Position numbers and translations under genes: made by a program. The notes beneath the pieces were generated by a model. It was not told where the DNA came from and searched no databases. It worked only from the letters and a program-made list of their open reading frames with translations. From Psychrobacter piscatorii (GTDB taxonomy: Bacteria; Pseudomonadota; Gammaproteobacteria; Pseudomonadales; Moraxellaceae), in NCBI RefSeq assembly GCF_904846415.1, contig NZ_CAJHAR010000021.1:1-63584 (forward strand): a DNA stretch of 63,584 nucleotides, in the 5' to 3' direction. Below are positions 17,702 through 25,910 of this stretch, in pieces. The stretch's first letter is position 1. Every line of letters starts with the position of its first letter.

Positions 17702-17730
17702 TTACTCTCATGTAGGTGAGAGTAATTTTT
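17702..17730 (+). terminator. Intrinsic terminator of the aldolase/imine-reductase operon
   Basis: TTACTCTCA and TGAGAGTAA form a perfect 9-bp stem with a 6-nt loop, followed by TTTTT. It separates the two-gene operon from the second LysR gene. Confidence 0.88.
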
Positions 17731-17771
17731 GGCATATAATAATTAAAAACGAGAGATAACAAAGGCGTAAT

Positions 17772-18662
17772 ATGTTATTAGAAGGAATTGAAACGTTATT
17801 AGTTCTAGCTGAAGCGAAGACGATGAGTAAAACGGGCAGCTTACTATTTATAAGCCAGTCTGCTGTCAGTAAGCGTATCCATAATTTAGAAAAGAAAATA
17901 GGTAAAAAGCTCATTGAGCCTCAAGGCCGTTACGTACGCTTGACGAATGATGCGATCGCTTTAATAAATAATGTTGGACCGACTTTTAACGAACTACGTG
18001 GTCAAATCTATGACGAAAGTATTATGGATAGTAATGATTCACCGATTAAAATTGATTGTTCAGAAACGCTAATCTCAGGATACTTCAGTGACCTACTTTC
18101 ATCAGCTATTCAGCTTGATAGGAATATTATACTATCCACTAACCACACGCCAAGAATTATAGAAAACGTCAAATCTGGAAAAGCGACCATGGGCCTTAGT
18201 GCAGGCTATTTACCAGCAAGCACTGGGTTGCTTACCTTTCATTTGTTCGATGAACATTTTTATATAGTAAGTAATGAGCCACTAAAGACCTTGCCTACAC
18301 AGTTAATTACTACGGATTTAAGTAATTCTGCTAATTCTTATCAATTAGCCATATTGGATAGACTCAATATTAAGCCTGTAATGCAGCTTGACTCTTATCA
18401 CGCCGCTGCACACCTCGCGTTAAGTGGGGCAGCAGCTGCACTCATCCCATTATCAATTATTAATGGGCTGTGTATAGAAAAATCTAACATATATTACTTT
18501 GCAGAATTAGACGATCTTGTTCGACCTGTGAATATTTGTGTTAGGCAAAAGAGCTATGGTATGAGTCGTGTCAAGAACTTGGTTCAGAAGCTTTGCGATT
18601 ACTCCTACGACTCAATGACAAACAGCAATACAATCGATCTCGATACTCAAACCAAAGTGTAA
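17772..18662 (+). CDS. LysR-family transcriptional regulator, second in the cassette
   Basis: A 296-residue LysR-type protein. The N-terminal HTH spans about residues 1-60 (TLLVLAEAKTMSKTGSLLFISQSAVSKRIHNLEKKIG), with a more divergent effector domain and fewer family consensus residues than the first LysR. A TATAAT at 17735-17740 lies 31 bp upstream of the start. Its last 51 bp overlap the 3' end of the RidA gene on the opposite strand, so it is convergent with the RidA/threonine synthase-like pair. It is neither divergent from nor followed by an obvious target on its own strand. Its target and inducer are unknown; the neighbouring minus-strand operon is the first candidate. Confidence 0.87.
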   Translation: MLLEGIETLLVLAEAKTMSKTGSLLFISQSAVSKRIHNLEKKIGKKLIEPQGRYVRLTNDAIALINNVGPTFNELRGQIYDESIMDSNDSPIKIDCSETLISGYFSDLLSSAIQLDRNIILSTNHTPRIIENVKSGKATMGLSAGYLPASTGLLTFHLFDEHFYIVSNEPLKTLPTQLITTDLSNSANSYQLAILDRLNIKPVMQLDSYHAAAHLALSGAAAALIPLSIINGLCIEKSNIYYFAELDDLVRPVNICVRQKSYGMSRVKNLVQKLCDYSYDSMTNSNTIDLDTQTKV

Positions 18663-18989
18663 ATCTCGTGTGGGCACAATGGTTCTGACTGGCTTATGGG
18701 TAATGAAATACTCACCACAGATGTCATTGACTTGATTCCATAACTCCACGCTTGAGATATAGATAACCAATTTAATCACTTGATTGAGATCAGTACCAGC
18801 CTGATTCAGGATCAGTTTTAGGTTATCGAATACGCATCTCGTTTGAGTGTTTATATCGCCAGTCACTTTTTTACCAGAGTTAGGTTCAATAGGTAATTGA
18901 CCAGATATATAAAGTAGTCCAGCATGTTTAATCGCTTGGCTGTAATGACCTGCAGGCTTGAGTGCATTGTCAGTTTGAATATATTCCAT
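18612..18989 (-). CDS. RidA/YjgF-family reactive imine/enamine deaminase
   Basis: A 125-residue RidA-family protein (typical length about 125-130). The start at 18989 (MEYIQTDNALKPAGHYSQAI) matches the family N-terminus and has an AAGG site; an in-frame ATG at 19016 would overlap the upstream gene. Family elements are GHYSQAI, GLLYISGQLPI, an asparagine-rich region and the C-terminal EIDCIAVCH. The usual arginine in the R-T-x-V motif is present (PVRTIVP). RidA hydrolyses imine/enamine intermediates released by PLP dehydratases, which fits the threonine synthase-like gene 16 bp upstream. The last 51 bp overlap the convergent LysR gene. Confidence 0.92.
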   Translation of the reverse strand: MEYIQTDNALKPAGHYSQAIKHAGLLYISGQLPIEPNSGKKVTGDINTQTRCVFDNLKLILNQAGTDLNQVIKLVIYISSVELWNQVNDICGEYFITHKPVRTIVPTRDLHFGLSIEIDCIAVCH

Positions 18990-19005
18990 TTGAGACGCCT
19001 TATCG

Positions 19006-20133
19006 TTATTCAGCATTGATCAGTAAATTTTGCAAGGTGTTTGCTGATTTAAGACCGTTTCCCGTGATCACGCCAACAGTGATTTGTCCTTCAATAATTT
19101 GGTTTGTATCAATCAATGTTTGGATTCCGGCAAAAGCAGCAGCTGACGTAGGTTCAATAAAAAACCCTTGCTTACCCATCATATTCAATGCTTCTTTGAT
19201 TTGTGACTCGCTCACACTAATAAAGTTACCATTCGATTGGCGAACAAACTTAACAATTTCTTTCAGTCGAGATGAGCGTTGAATCTTAATCCCTTCTGCA
19301 AGGGTATTAGTTGAGCCAATTTTAATTTCTTCTTCATTGAATTTTTGTACAAAAGGCTGAATACCTTTGGTTTGGATGCCAAATAGCCTTGGTAGTTTGT
19401 CTATAGCGCCGCCCCTCAAAAGCTCCATAAAACCTAAGTAGGCACCCGCTAATAGACTTCCATTACCTGCTGGTGCGATAAAGTTATCTGGTGCTCTGTA
19501 TCCACATTGTTCCCATATCTCATAGGCGATGGATTTGACGCCCTCAATAAACAATGGGTGCCAGTTATGACCAACATAATAGCTATCATGCGTTGTTTTG
19601 CTATTCATCGCTGCATTAGCGACATCTTCTCGGGAGCCTTCAATCTCAAAGCAGCGCGCACCATACATCCTAGTCTGAACGGTTTTTCCAAGTGACGTGC
19701 CTGCTGGTACAAAAATGTTGCAGTTCAACCCTCCTTTGGCTGCATATCCTGCGTAGGCTGAACCACCATTGCCGCTTGAATCTTCAGAAATGCTTCGTAT
19801 ACCGTGTGAATTTAGATAGTTGACGACCATGGCGGCACCACGATCTTTGAAAGAACCCGTTGGCATTAATGAATCCATTTTTGCTAAAATATTTACATGA
19901 CTGATTTTGGCAGATGCTAATGGAGTAATAGTTTCATTAAAGGTGATCTCAATGGATTCTTTGTTTAGGGCATAGGATTTGGCGTAACGCCACATGGTAA
20001 AGTCATTAGTGATAAGATCTGACTTTGAAAAAGTTTTCTCAGGTTTAACCCACAACGCGGAGCCACAATTACAGCGGATAAGAAGTGGTTCTGGCACGTA
20101 CTCTTTCTCACAATTCATGCATATATATTTCAT
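19006..20133 (-). CDS. Threonine synthase-like fold-type II PLP enzyme with N-terminal zinc ribbon
   Basis: A 375-residue PLP enzyme. The start at 20133 (MKYICMNC) has an AAGGA site; an upstream in-frame ATG (20187) is less likely. The first 30 residues hold a CxxC...CxC zinc-ribbon-like motif (C5, C8, C20, C22), seen in archaeal-type threonine synthases. The PLP lysine is in PTGSFKDRG, and the phosphate-binding glycines are in SSGNGGSAYA and APAGNGSL. True threonine synthase, threonine/serine dehydratase-like activity, or another beta-elimination or replacement reaction are all possible. Co-transcription with RidA suggests a reaction releasing an enamine. Biosynthetic thrC would normally sit with hom or thrB, which are absent here, so a catabolic or specialised role is more likely. 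Confidence 0.85.
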   Translation of the reverse strand: MKYICMNCEKEYVPEPLLIRCNCGSALWVKPEKTFSKSDLITNDFTMWRYAKSYALNKESIEITFNETITPLASAKISHVNILAKMDSLMPTGSFKDRGAAMVVNYLNSHGIRSISEDSSGNGGSAYAGYAAKGGLNCNIFVPAGTSLGKTVQTRMYGARCFEIEGSREDVANAAMNSKTTHDSYYVGHNWHPLFIEGVKSIAYEIWEQCGYRAPDNFIAPAGNGSLLAGAYLGFMELLRGGAIDKLPRLFGIQTKGIQPFVQKFNEEEIKIGSTNTLAEGIKIQRSSRLKEIVKFVRQSNGNFISVSESQIKEALNMMGKQGFFIEPTSAAAFAGIQTLIDTNQIIEGQITVGVITGNGLKSANTLQNLLINAE

Positions 20134-20470
20134 ATTAATCCTTAGTATGTTTGTTTTACATAGGATATGAGCAATATGGGCGATCAATAAGAGAAAGATT
20201 CAAATACGTTGTATGCCTGCTTGGAATTGATGATCATAGAGTTTAAGGTAGTTGGCTTGAGTAACAAATAGGCCATTAGGCTGGTATGATTTGATTCAAA
20301 TTATGAAAGCGGAAAAGAGTAGAGTATTTCTTCAGAGTTGATAAAAAAGAGATATCTAAGCTCTATAAATAAAAATTTTTAAGAGAATTTTAGACACAAA
20401 AAAACCTCAAACAATCTAATGTTTGAGGCGAAACTTGCTTAAACTTAACAGTTTAAATTCGTTTTAAATA
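20134..20470. other. Non-coding region at the right edge of the accessory cassette
   Basis: No gene is supported. The part next to 20133 should hold the promoter of the threonine synthase-like/RidA pair (minus strand). The right part holds the tRNA-Asp terminator and the sequence shared with 14449-14520. Confidence 0.5.
20397..20428 (-). terminator. Intrinsic terminator of the tRNA-Val/tRNA-Asp operon
   Basis: CCTCAAAC / GTTTGAGG (20405-20412 / 20421-20428) form an 8-bp stem, with a run of T on the minus strand. It lies 43 bp past the 3' end of tRNA-Asp. A decayed equivalent is found at 14451-14480. Confidence 0.88.
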
Positions 20471-20547
20471 TGGCGCAGCGGACGGGACTCGAACCCGCGA
20501 CCCCCGGCGTGACAGGCCGGTATTCTAACCAACTGAACTACCGCTGC
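20471..20547 (-). tRNA. tRNA-Asp (anticodon GTC)
   Basis: A 77-nt cloverleaf with encoded CCA. The acceptor stem is GCAGCGG/CCGCTGC, the anticodon loop is CTGTCAC (GTC), and the T-arm is GGGTTCGAGTCCC. It lies 37 bp downstream of tRNA-Val on the same strand. The 3' end matches the decayed fragment at 14535-14554. Confidence 0.97.
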
Positions 20548-20584
20548 TTAGGTCTCTTAGCTTGTTTAGCCACTTGCTAAGAAG

Positions 20585-20660
20585 TGGTGGGTGATGACGG
20601 ATTCGAACCGCCGACATTCTGCGTGTAAGGCAGACGCTCTACCAACTGAGCTAATCACCC
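20585..20660 (-). tRNA. tRNA-Val (anticodon TAC)
   Basis: A 76-nt cloverleaf with encoded CCA. The acceptor stem is GGGTGAT/ATCACCC, the anticodon loop is CTTACAC (TAC), and the T-arm is GGCGGTTCGAATCCGTC. First gene of a two-tRNA transcript with tRNA-Asp. Confidence 0.97.
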
Positions 20661-20739
20661 TTCGAACAATTGCAATGCAATTTATTCAACATCAACTGAG
20701 CGCTACGTTTGTCACTAAGCTCTGCTGCTGTGGGTGTGT

Positions 20740-20767
20740 ATTATATAGATTTACACTTGGCTGTCAA
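20740..20767 (-). promoter_or_regulatory. Consensus sigma-70 promoter of the tRNA-Val/tRNA-Asp operon
   Basis: On the minus strand, TTGACA (20767-20762) and TATAAT (20745-20740) match both consensus hexamers perfectly, with a 16-bp spacer. It lies about 80 bp upstream of the mature tRNA-Val 5' end. Confidence 0.85.
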
Positions 20768-20939
20768 ACGTTATTTTAACTATTTTATAAAATAATCAGA
20801 AATAAATTTTTAATGGTATTAAAAACAGTAATGTATGGTAGACGCTTACTTGTGTTTTTTAGAGGCAGGTTATGATTGTTAGCAGTTGTTTGACGGCGAA
20901 AAGCTACTATACTACGGATACTTTGTTTTTTGAGCATGA

Positions 20940-22580
20940 TTGAGGGAGGCCAGCATAGATATTTTTACGATTGGGCAGATCTTTACCAACTGGACGTGGG
21001 GAGAGTACGCAGGTCTAGGTCTGATATTTCATATTATGCTGATGATTGTTATGACGTTACGCGTTGTATCAGTGCAGCGTAATATTGGTGTATCCATTGC
21101 TTGGATTGCAGTGCTTTATACCGTGCCCGTGTTCGGTCTGATTGCGTACATACTACTGGGCGAGCCGATGATTGGACGACGCTACCGTGAGCGCGTGGAT
21201 CAAGCAAGCATCATGATGAATGACATGGCACGGCGCGAACATCTGGTGTTTGATAAAGGACAAGATCTGCTACCAGTTAAATACCGCGGTGTGAGCCAAA
21301 TAGGAACGCGCTGGACAGGGCTAGGAGTATTTCCCGATCATCAAATGCAGTTGTTAACAGATCCTGCATCAATTTTTAAGCGTTTGATTGAGGATATCCA
21401 TGCAGCGCAGCGCATTGTTTTTATGGAGTTTTATATTGTATATCCCAGAGGAAAAGTGCTCGATGTGATAGAGGCGTTGTCGGTAGCCGCTCAGCGCGGT
21501 GTTGAGTGTCACATATTGGCGGATAGTGTGGGTAGCTTTAGTTTTATTAATAGTAGTGCCCATCGTAAATTAGAAAAAGCCGGTGTGTTTGTTCATCAGT
21601 CGCTGCCAGTGGGACTACTCAAAACACTATTTAAGCGCTCGGATTTGCGTAATCACCGTAAGATGGTGGTCATTGACGAATATATTGGCTATATCGGTAG
21701 CTTTAATTTGGTCGATCCGAGGTTTTTTAAGCAAAATAAAAATGTCGGACAGTGGATTGATGTGGCGATCAGAACGACCAGTCAGCACTCTATTAGTATC
21801 AATACCGCCATGGCAAAGGTTATTGTGACAGACATCGGTGCTGAAAATAACGATAATCTCGCTGAGCTACATCAACGAGTTAACAATTACACGCGTAAAT
21901 TGTATGTGATGGATCCAACTATCAACGATCTGAATAGTAGAGTAAAGGTGTTGGGAGATACGATTGATTATCATGAGCAGCCAGATATCGGTAGCACTTC
22001 AATTGTGATACCAAAGATGCCTGTCGTAGACAAGGTGATGGCACAGCTCATACCGTCAGCACCGCAACTCACAGCGCATGTAATTTACAATACGTTAGTG
22101 ACTGTGATTCACCGTGCCAATAAGCGTATTCGTATTACCACACCTTACTTTGTACCGGATGAGTCGCTATCGGGTGCGCTGACGATAGCGGCAAAACGCG
22201 GCGTTGAAGTGACGATTATTGTTCCTGAAAAGGTCGATTCGTTTTTGGTGCAGCATGCTTCACAAGCTTATTATCAAGAGCTGCTGGATGCTGGCGTGAC
22301 TATTGCGCTATTTCGAGGGGGGTTGCTACATGCAAAAACCGTGGTCATCGATGACGATTACTGTCTATTTGGCACGGTCAATATTGATATGCGCAGTTTT
22401 TATTTAAATATGGAAGTCAGCTTGGCGATTTATACGCCAGAGATGGTCGCTCAAGTGGCTAACTGTCAGGAAATATATTTACAAAGTTGCCGTATTTTGG
22501 ACAATGAAGAGTGGCAGCAGCGCCATGGATCAAAACGCTTATTTGATAATGTTGTACGCTTGTTTAGTCCTTTATTGTAG
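20940..22580 (+). CDS. cls: Cardiolipin synthase (phospholipase D family)
   Basis: A 546-residue inner-membrane enzyme joining two phosphatidylglycerols to cardiolipin. There are two N-terminal transmembrane helices (about residues 25-45 and 55-75). Two PLD catalytic motifs follow: HRKMVVID (about residues 239-246) and HAKTVVIDD (about 463-471), each with the H-x-K-x4-D pattern. A PLDc_N domain precedes them. Length is slightly above E. coli ClsA. The start is uncertain: the only canonical in-frame option that keeps both helices is TTG at 20940, but the best Shine-Dalgarno (GGAGG, 20945-20949) lies inside the frame, 5 bp before an ATA and 11 bp before an ATT codon. The gene stands alone between the tRNAs and a Sel1-repeat gene. 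Confidence 0.93.
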   Translation: MREASIDIFTIGQIFTNWTWGEYAGLGLIFHIMLMIVMTLRVVSVQRNIGVSIAWIAVLYTVPVFGLIAYILLGEPMIGRRYRERVDQASIMMNDMARREHLVFDKGQDLLPVKYRGVSQIGTRWTGLGVFPDHQMQLLTDPASIFKRLIEDIHAAQRIVFMEFYIVYPRGKVLDVIEALSVAAQRGVECHILADSVGSFSFINSSAHRKLEKAGVFVHQSLPVGLLKTLFKRSDLRNHRKMVVIDEYIGYIGSFNLVDPRFFKQNKNVGQWIDVAIRTTSQHSISINTAMAKVIVTDIGAENNDNLAELHQRVNNYTRKLYVMDPTINDLNSRVKVLGDTIDYHEQPDIGSTSIVIPKMPVVDKVMAQLIPSAPQLTAHVIYNTLVTVIHRANKRIRITTPYFVPDESLSGALTIAAKRGVEVTIIVPEKVDSFLVQHASQAYYQELLDAGVTIALFRGGLLHAKTVVIDDDYCLFGTVNIDMRSFYLNMEVSLAIYTPEMVAQVANCQEIYLQSCRILDNEEWQQRHGSKRLFDNVVRLFSPLL

Positions 22581-22689
22581 CGCGCTGAATTTTAGGTTAA
22601 GGTAACCTGTCCGTGTTTTTTATGCTCATATTTTTAATCATTATCACTGCCTCTATAATCAACTTCTCTAAAAAAGGACACGCCTGTCT

Positions 22690-24189
22690 ATGTCTGCCTC
22701 GCCCTTAACACCACTTGACTATATTGCAGAAGGCTACTGGCAGGATTTTTTAGCTGGGCGTCCTATCGCAGGTGGTATCGCATATGAGACACAGCTGCAT
22801 AGTTGTGCGCTAGATGAGTCGCTTGAGAGCTTACAGCGTATTGATACACTATTATCTCAAGTACGCCGTGACATGATGAAAGGCGGTATATGGAACGAGG
22901 CGACATTACTGGTCGATGAACACTATCGCAACTTTATGGTGTTTTTAGGATTTTATGCAGGTCGTGTATTGGCACAGCAGTGGGAAAACAGACCACGCTG
23001 GTATGGTCAGTTTGAGCTACGCAAGCGTTATCCGGAGTTGTCATTGATTACCGATGACTTTTATCAGCATATGGCGGTTGGCTATGGTGATAATAATGCG
23101 GCTGCTAATGCGTTGCCTTTATTTTTTGCATTAGAGCCAATAGGGCTGCGTCTATTTGGCAATATCGATCGGCAGTTTGAAGCGGTACAAGGTGGACAAG
23201 CGGCGAGTGGACTATACCAAGCAGTTAGCGCAAGATTGCCAGATTTATCGGATCAAGCGAATTCTTTAAAAATTTCTAGTGGTCAAGCGACCAAAGCTGC
23301 AACGAATAATGCGACCCAAAGTATTCACTCAATGACAGATTCGAGTACGACTATCAGTACAAGTCAACCTGCTAATCATTATGAGCCGTCAGAGGACGTA
23401 CCAGTAAATAATGGATTGGCTGATGTTAATGTAGTATCAGCCAATATCGAGCGCCCTTCTGCTGCAACTACTGTATCTGAGCTATCGGAAAGTACCGCAC
23501 CGCACCAACCAGAGCTTCAAATAAAACCTGAGCTGACGAAATTAGAGTCGCCCGTCATTAAGCCTAAGTCATCTGTAAAAACCTCGCCGACACCAGAAAT
23601 GTTTACGCAGCTGCTCATAGAGCTAGACGAGATTGAGGTGCCGCAAATAGCAGGCGTGACTGAATATCAGCAAGCTTGCAAAGTCCTCGATCAGTTTGAG
23701 CGGCACATTGCTAAGCAGGATAAACCGCGTGGCCAAGTTGTCTTTTCAGACAATCATATAGCAGCAAAAAATAAAGCATTGCTAGCATTACAGGCGGCTG
23801 CAGAAGCGGGTAATACGGCTGCCATGCTACGCTTGGCGATGTATGAGCTGCTTTGCGAAGGACTCACGGCAGATGATGAGGAAGCTAAAAAATCTGGTGT
23901 AGAATGGGTGAAGCAAGTCGCTAGTAAAAATGACAGCCGTGCCCAGCGTTTACTTAGCAAGCTGTACTATCAAGGGGTAGGCGTGCCGCAAGATATTGAT
24001 AGTGGTAAATACTGGCTAGAGCAAGCGGCAGATAATGGTCATATAGAGGCGGCAAATCTTGTGTCTCAATGGGAGCAAGCGCAAGCGCTGATCACGACGC
24101 AAAAACAAGAGCAACACAGCATCAAGCGCTATCAGTTACTGTTTGGTGCAGTGATCATAGTCGCGGTACTGATACTGATTATCGTCTAA
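22690..24189 (+). CDS. Sel1-repeat protein with C-terminal membrane anchor, function unknown
   Basis: A 499-residue protein in three parts. The N-terminal domain (about 1-180) is a globular, aromatic-rich region with WQDFLAGRPIAGG that I do not recognise. A low-complexity Ser/Thr/Pro/Glu linker covers about 190-305. The C-terminal region (about 300-470) contains two to three Sel1/TPR-like repeats (AEAGNTAAMLRLAMYEL and YYQGVGVPQDIDSGKYWLEQAADNGH). A single hydrophobic helix at the extreme C-terminus (about 481-499) would act as a tail anchor, leaving the bulk in the cytosol. Sel1 repeats usually mediate protein-protein contacts. The ATG at 22690 is preceded by AAAAAGGA. Neighbours (cls, waaA) are envelope genes, so an envelope-related scaffold role is possible but unproven. 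Confidence 0.82.
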   Translation: MSASPLTPLDYIAEGYWQDFLAGRPIAGGIAYETQLHSCALDESLESLQRIDTLLSQVRRDMMKGGIWNEATLLVDEHYRNFMVFLGFYAGRVLAQQWENRPRWYGQFELRKRYPELSLITDDFYQHMAVGYGDNNAAANALPLFFALEPIGLRLFGNIDRQFEAVQGGQAASGLYQAVSARLPDLSDQANSLKISSGQATKAATNNATQSIHSMTDSSTTISTSQPANHYEPSEDVPVNNGLADVNVVSANIERPSAATTVSELSESTAPHQPELQIKPELTKLESPVIKPKSSVKTSPTPEMFTQLLIELDEIEVPQIAGVTEYQQACKVLDQFERHIAKQDKPRGQVVFSDNHIAAKNKALLALQAAAEAGNTAAMLRLAMYELLCEGLTADDEEAKKSGVEWVKQVASKNDSRAQRLLSKLYYQGVGVPQDIDSGKYWLEQAADNGHIEAANLVSQWEQAQALITTQKQEQHSIKRYQLLFGAVIIVAVLILIIV

Positions 24190-24308
24190 TCGCTATTTAC
24201 TCAGTAAACTTTTAAAAGTTTATGGTTACGCGCTGATTTCAGGTAGAATTGGCGCGTTTTTATATTTACCTTTCTGCTGTTTGATTCATTACTAATCTGG
24301 GCTACTCC

Positions 24309-25910
24309 ATGCCATCATCTCATACTCCATCTGACGCCTCATCCAACTTCACTGATACCATGCTACTAGACAATAAGCCACTGACTGACAGGGCGGTGTA
24401 CCAGACACCATTTTATTATCAGTTTCTGATCAGTGTGCTAAAACCACTATATCGCCTACAAGTATGGCGGCGCTCTCGCAGACGTGACAATTATCAGCAG
24501 GAAGTTGCTCAGCGTTTTGGCAAGCAGTATCCACCGCGTCCAGCGACTACTGGTCACAGTAATAAAGGTGTGATTTGGTGTCATGCGGTATCGTTGGGGG
24601 AGACCAATACGGTTGCGCCTTTATTAGACACATTACTGGCTAATGGCTATCAGATATGGTTGACCAACACCACGCAGACAGGTTTTGCTCGCGGTGCCAG
24701 TCGGTTTGCAGATGAAATCGCTCAAAACCGCATGAGCCACAGCTATGTCCCCGTTGATACTCCTGCCGTGATTGAGACATTTTTGACGCATGTACAGCCT
24801 ATCGCCGCGCTGTTTGTCGAAACTGAACTATGGGCGAATATCTTGACCAAGCTTGCTCAGCATCAGATACCTAGTATCTTAGTCAATGGTCGTCTCTCGG
24901 CCTCTTCTTTTAAAAGTTATCAAAAAATCGGTGCGGTGAGTACTAGCATGATGAAAAACCTTGCGCTCATCATTGCGCAAGACAGCGATTCTGCCAAACG
25001 CTTTCGTCAATTAGGGGCGGATAGCGCACAGATTCGCGTGGCAGGGTCGCTAAAGTGGGTCATCAATACGCCCAAAATTGAAGTGGAAGCTATTAATTCT
25101 GATAATTTAGCCGTTGATGCAAAAGATGCAAGTGCGCAGATACCCTCTAAGAAAAATGCGCTTGCTAAAAAAAATGCGCTGGCAAAAGCGTTTGCGATAG
25201 CGGGCCGACCAGTTTGGGTGGCAGCAAGCACTCATAACGGCGAAGAAGAGACGGCGCTATCGTTACATCAGCAGCTATTGTCACGGCCAGCACTAGCCAA
25301 TACGTTACTGATCATCGTACCTAGACATCCTGAGCGCTTTGATGAAGTTGCAGCATTGATCGAAAAGACTGGTCTAACAATGGCACGCCGCAGTCTTGAT
25401 GAGGCCATCAATGCAGATACGCAAGTCTATCTGGCGGACAGCATGGGTGAGATGATGACTTGGTATACACTGGCAAATGTTGCATTGGTTGGAGGGTCGC
25501 TAGTAGACATAGGCGGACACAATCCAGTTGAACCTGCGAGCGTGGCAACGCCTGTCATCATGGGTCGTTACACCCAATCGTGCCAAAGTGTGGTCGATAA
25601 GCTGGCCGAGGTAGGTGCGTTATATCAGCCAAACAATCAGTTTTATCGTCCAATTACGATAAATGGCTCAAATGAGCGCGCTAAAAGTATAGTAAACCAT
25701 CAGCATGGTACTGATAGCACTGATGACATTGCACTTATTTATCAGCAGTTAGAGGTGTGGTTAAGTGATTTATCATTAGCGATGCAGGCAGGGCAAGCTG
25801 GCGAGACAATAACCGTACAACAGCAAGCGGTGTTGACTCGTCAACTGGCTATGATTGAGGACGTTATTGAGCAATATTTTCCTCAAAGTTTAGGGCAGGA
25901 GATATTATGA
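24309..25910 (+). CDS. waaA: 3-deoxy-D-manno-octulosonic acid (Kdo) transferase WaaA
   Basis: A 533-residue membrane-associated GT-B glycosyltransferase (GT30) adding Kdo to lipid IVA. The N-terminal glycosyltransferase domain starts with a hydrophobic/basic anchor. Family signatures are IWCHAVSLGETN with the catalytic glutamate (about residues 96-100), FVETELWAN (about 176-184) and, in the C-terminal lobe, VGGSLVDIGGHNP-EP (about 397-411). It is longer than the usual ~425 residues because of two insertions: one around residues 255-290 that includes the tandem duplicate KKNALA-KKNALA, and one around 455-480. Its stop overlaps the rsmE start (ATGA), so the two are translationally coupled. Confidence 0.94.
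   Translation: MPSSHTPSDASSNFTDTMLLDNKPLTDRAVYQTPFYYQFLISVLKPLYRLQVWRRSRRRDNYQQEVAQRFGKQYPPRPATTGHSNKGVIWCHAVSLGETNTVAPLLDTLLANGYQIWLTNTTQTGFARGASRFADEIAQNRMSHSYVPVDTPAVIETFLTHVQPIAALFVETELWANILTKLAQHQIPSILVNGRLSASSFKSYQKIGAVSTSMMKNLALIIAQDSDSAKRFRQLGADSAQIRVAGSLKWVINTPKIEVEAINSDNLAVDAKDASAQIPSKKNALAKKNALAKAFAIAGRPVWVAASTHNGEEETALSLHQQLLSRPALANTLLIIVPRHPERFDEVAALIEKTGLTMARRSLDEAINADTQVYLADSMGEMMTWYTLANVALVGGSLVDIGGHNPVEPASVATPVIMGRYTQSCQSVVDKLAEVGALYQPNNQFYRPITINGSNERAKSIVNHQHGTDSTDDIALIYQQLEVWLSDLSLAMQAGQAGETITVQQQAVLTRQLAMIEDVIEQYFPQSLGQEIL

Noticed and set aside
15603..20133. Calling the cassette a complete beta-hydroxyaspartate cycle
   Set aside because: No BhcA-type aminotransferase or IclR-type regulator is present, and the PLP dehydratase candidate resembles threonine synthase; only two of the four steps have family support.
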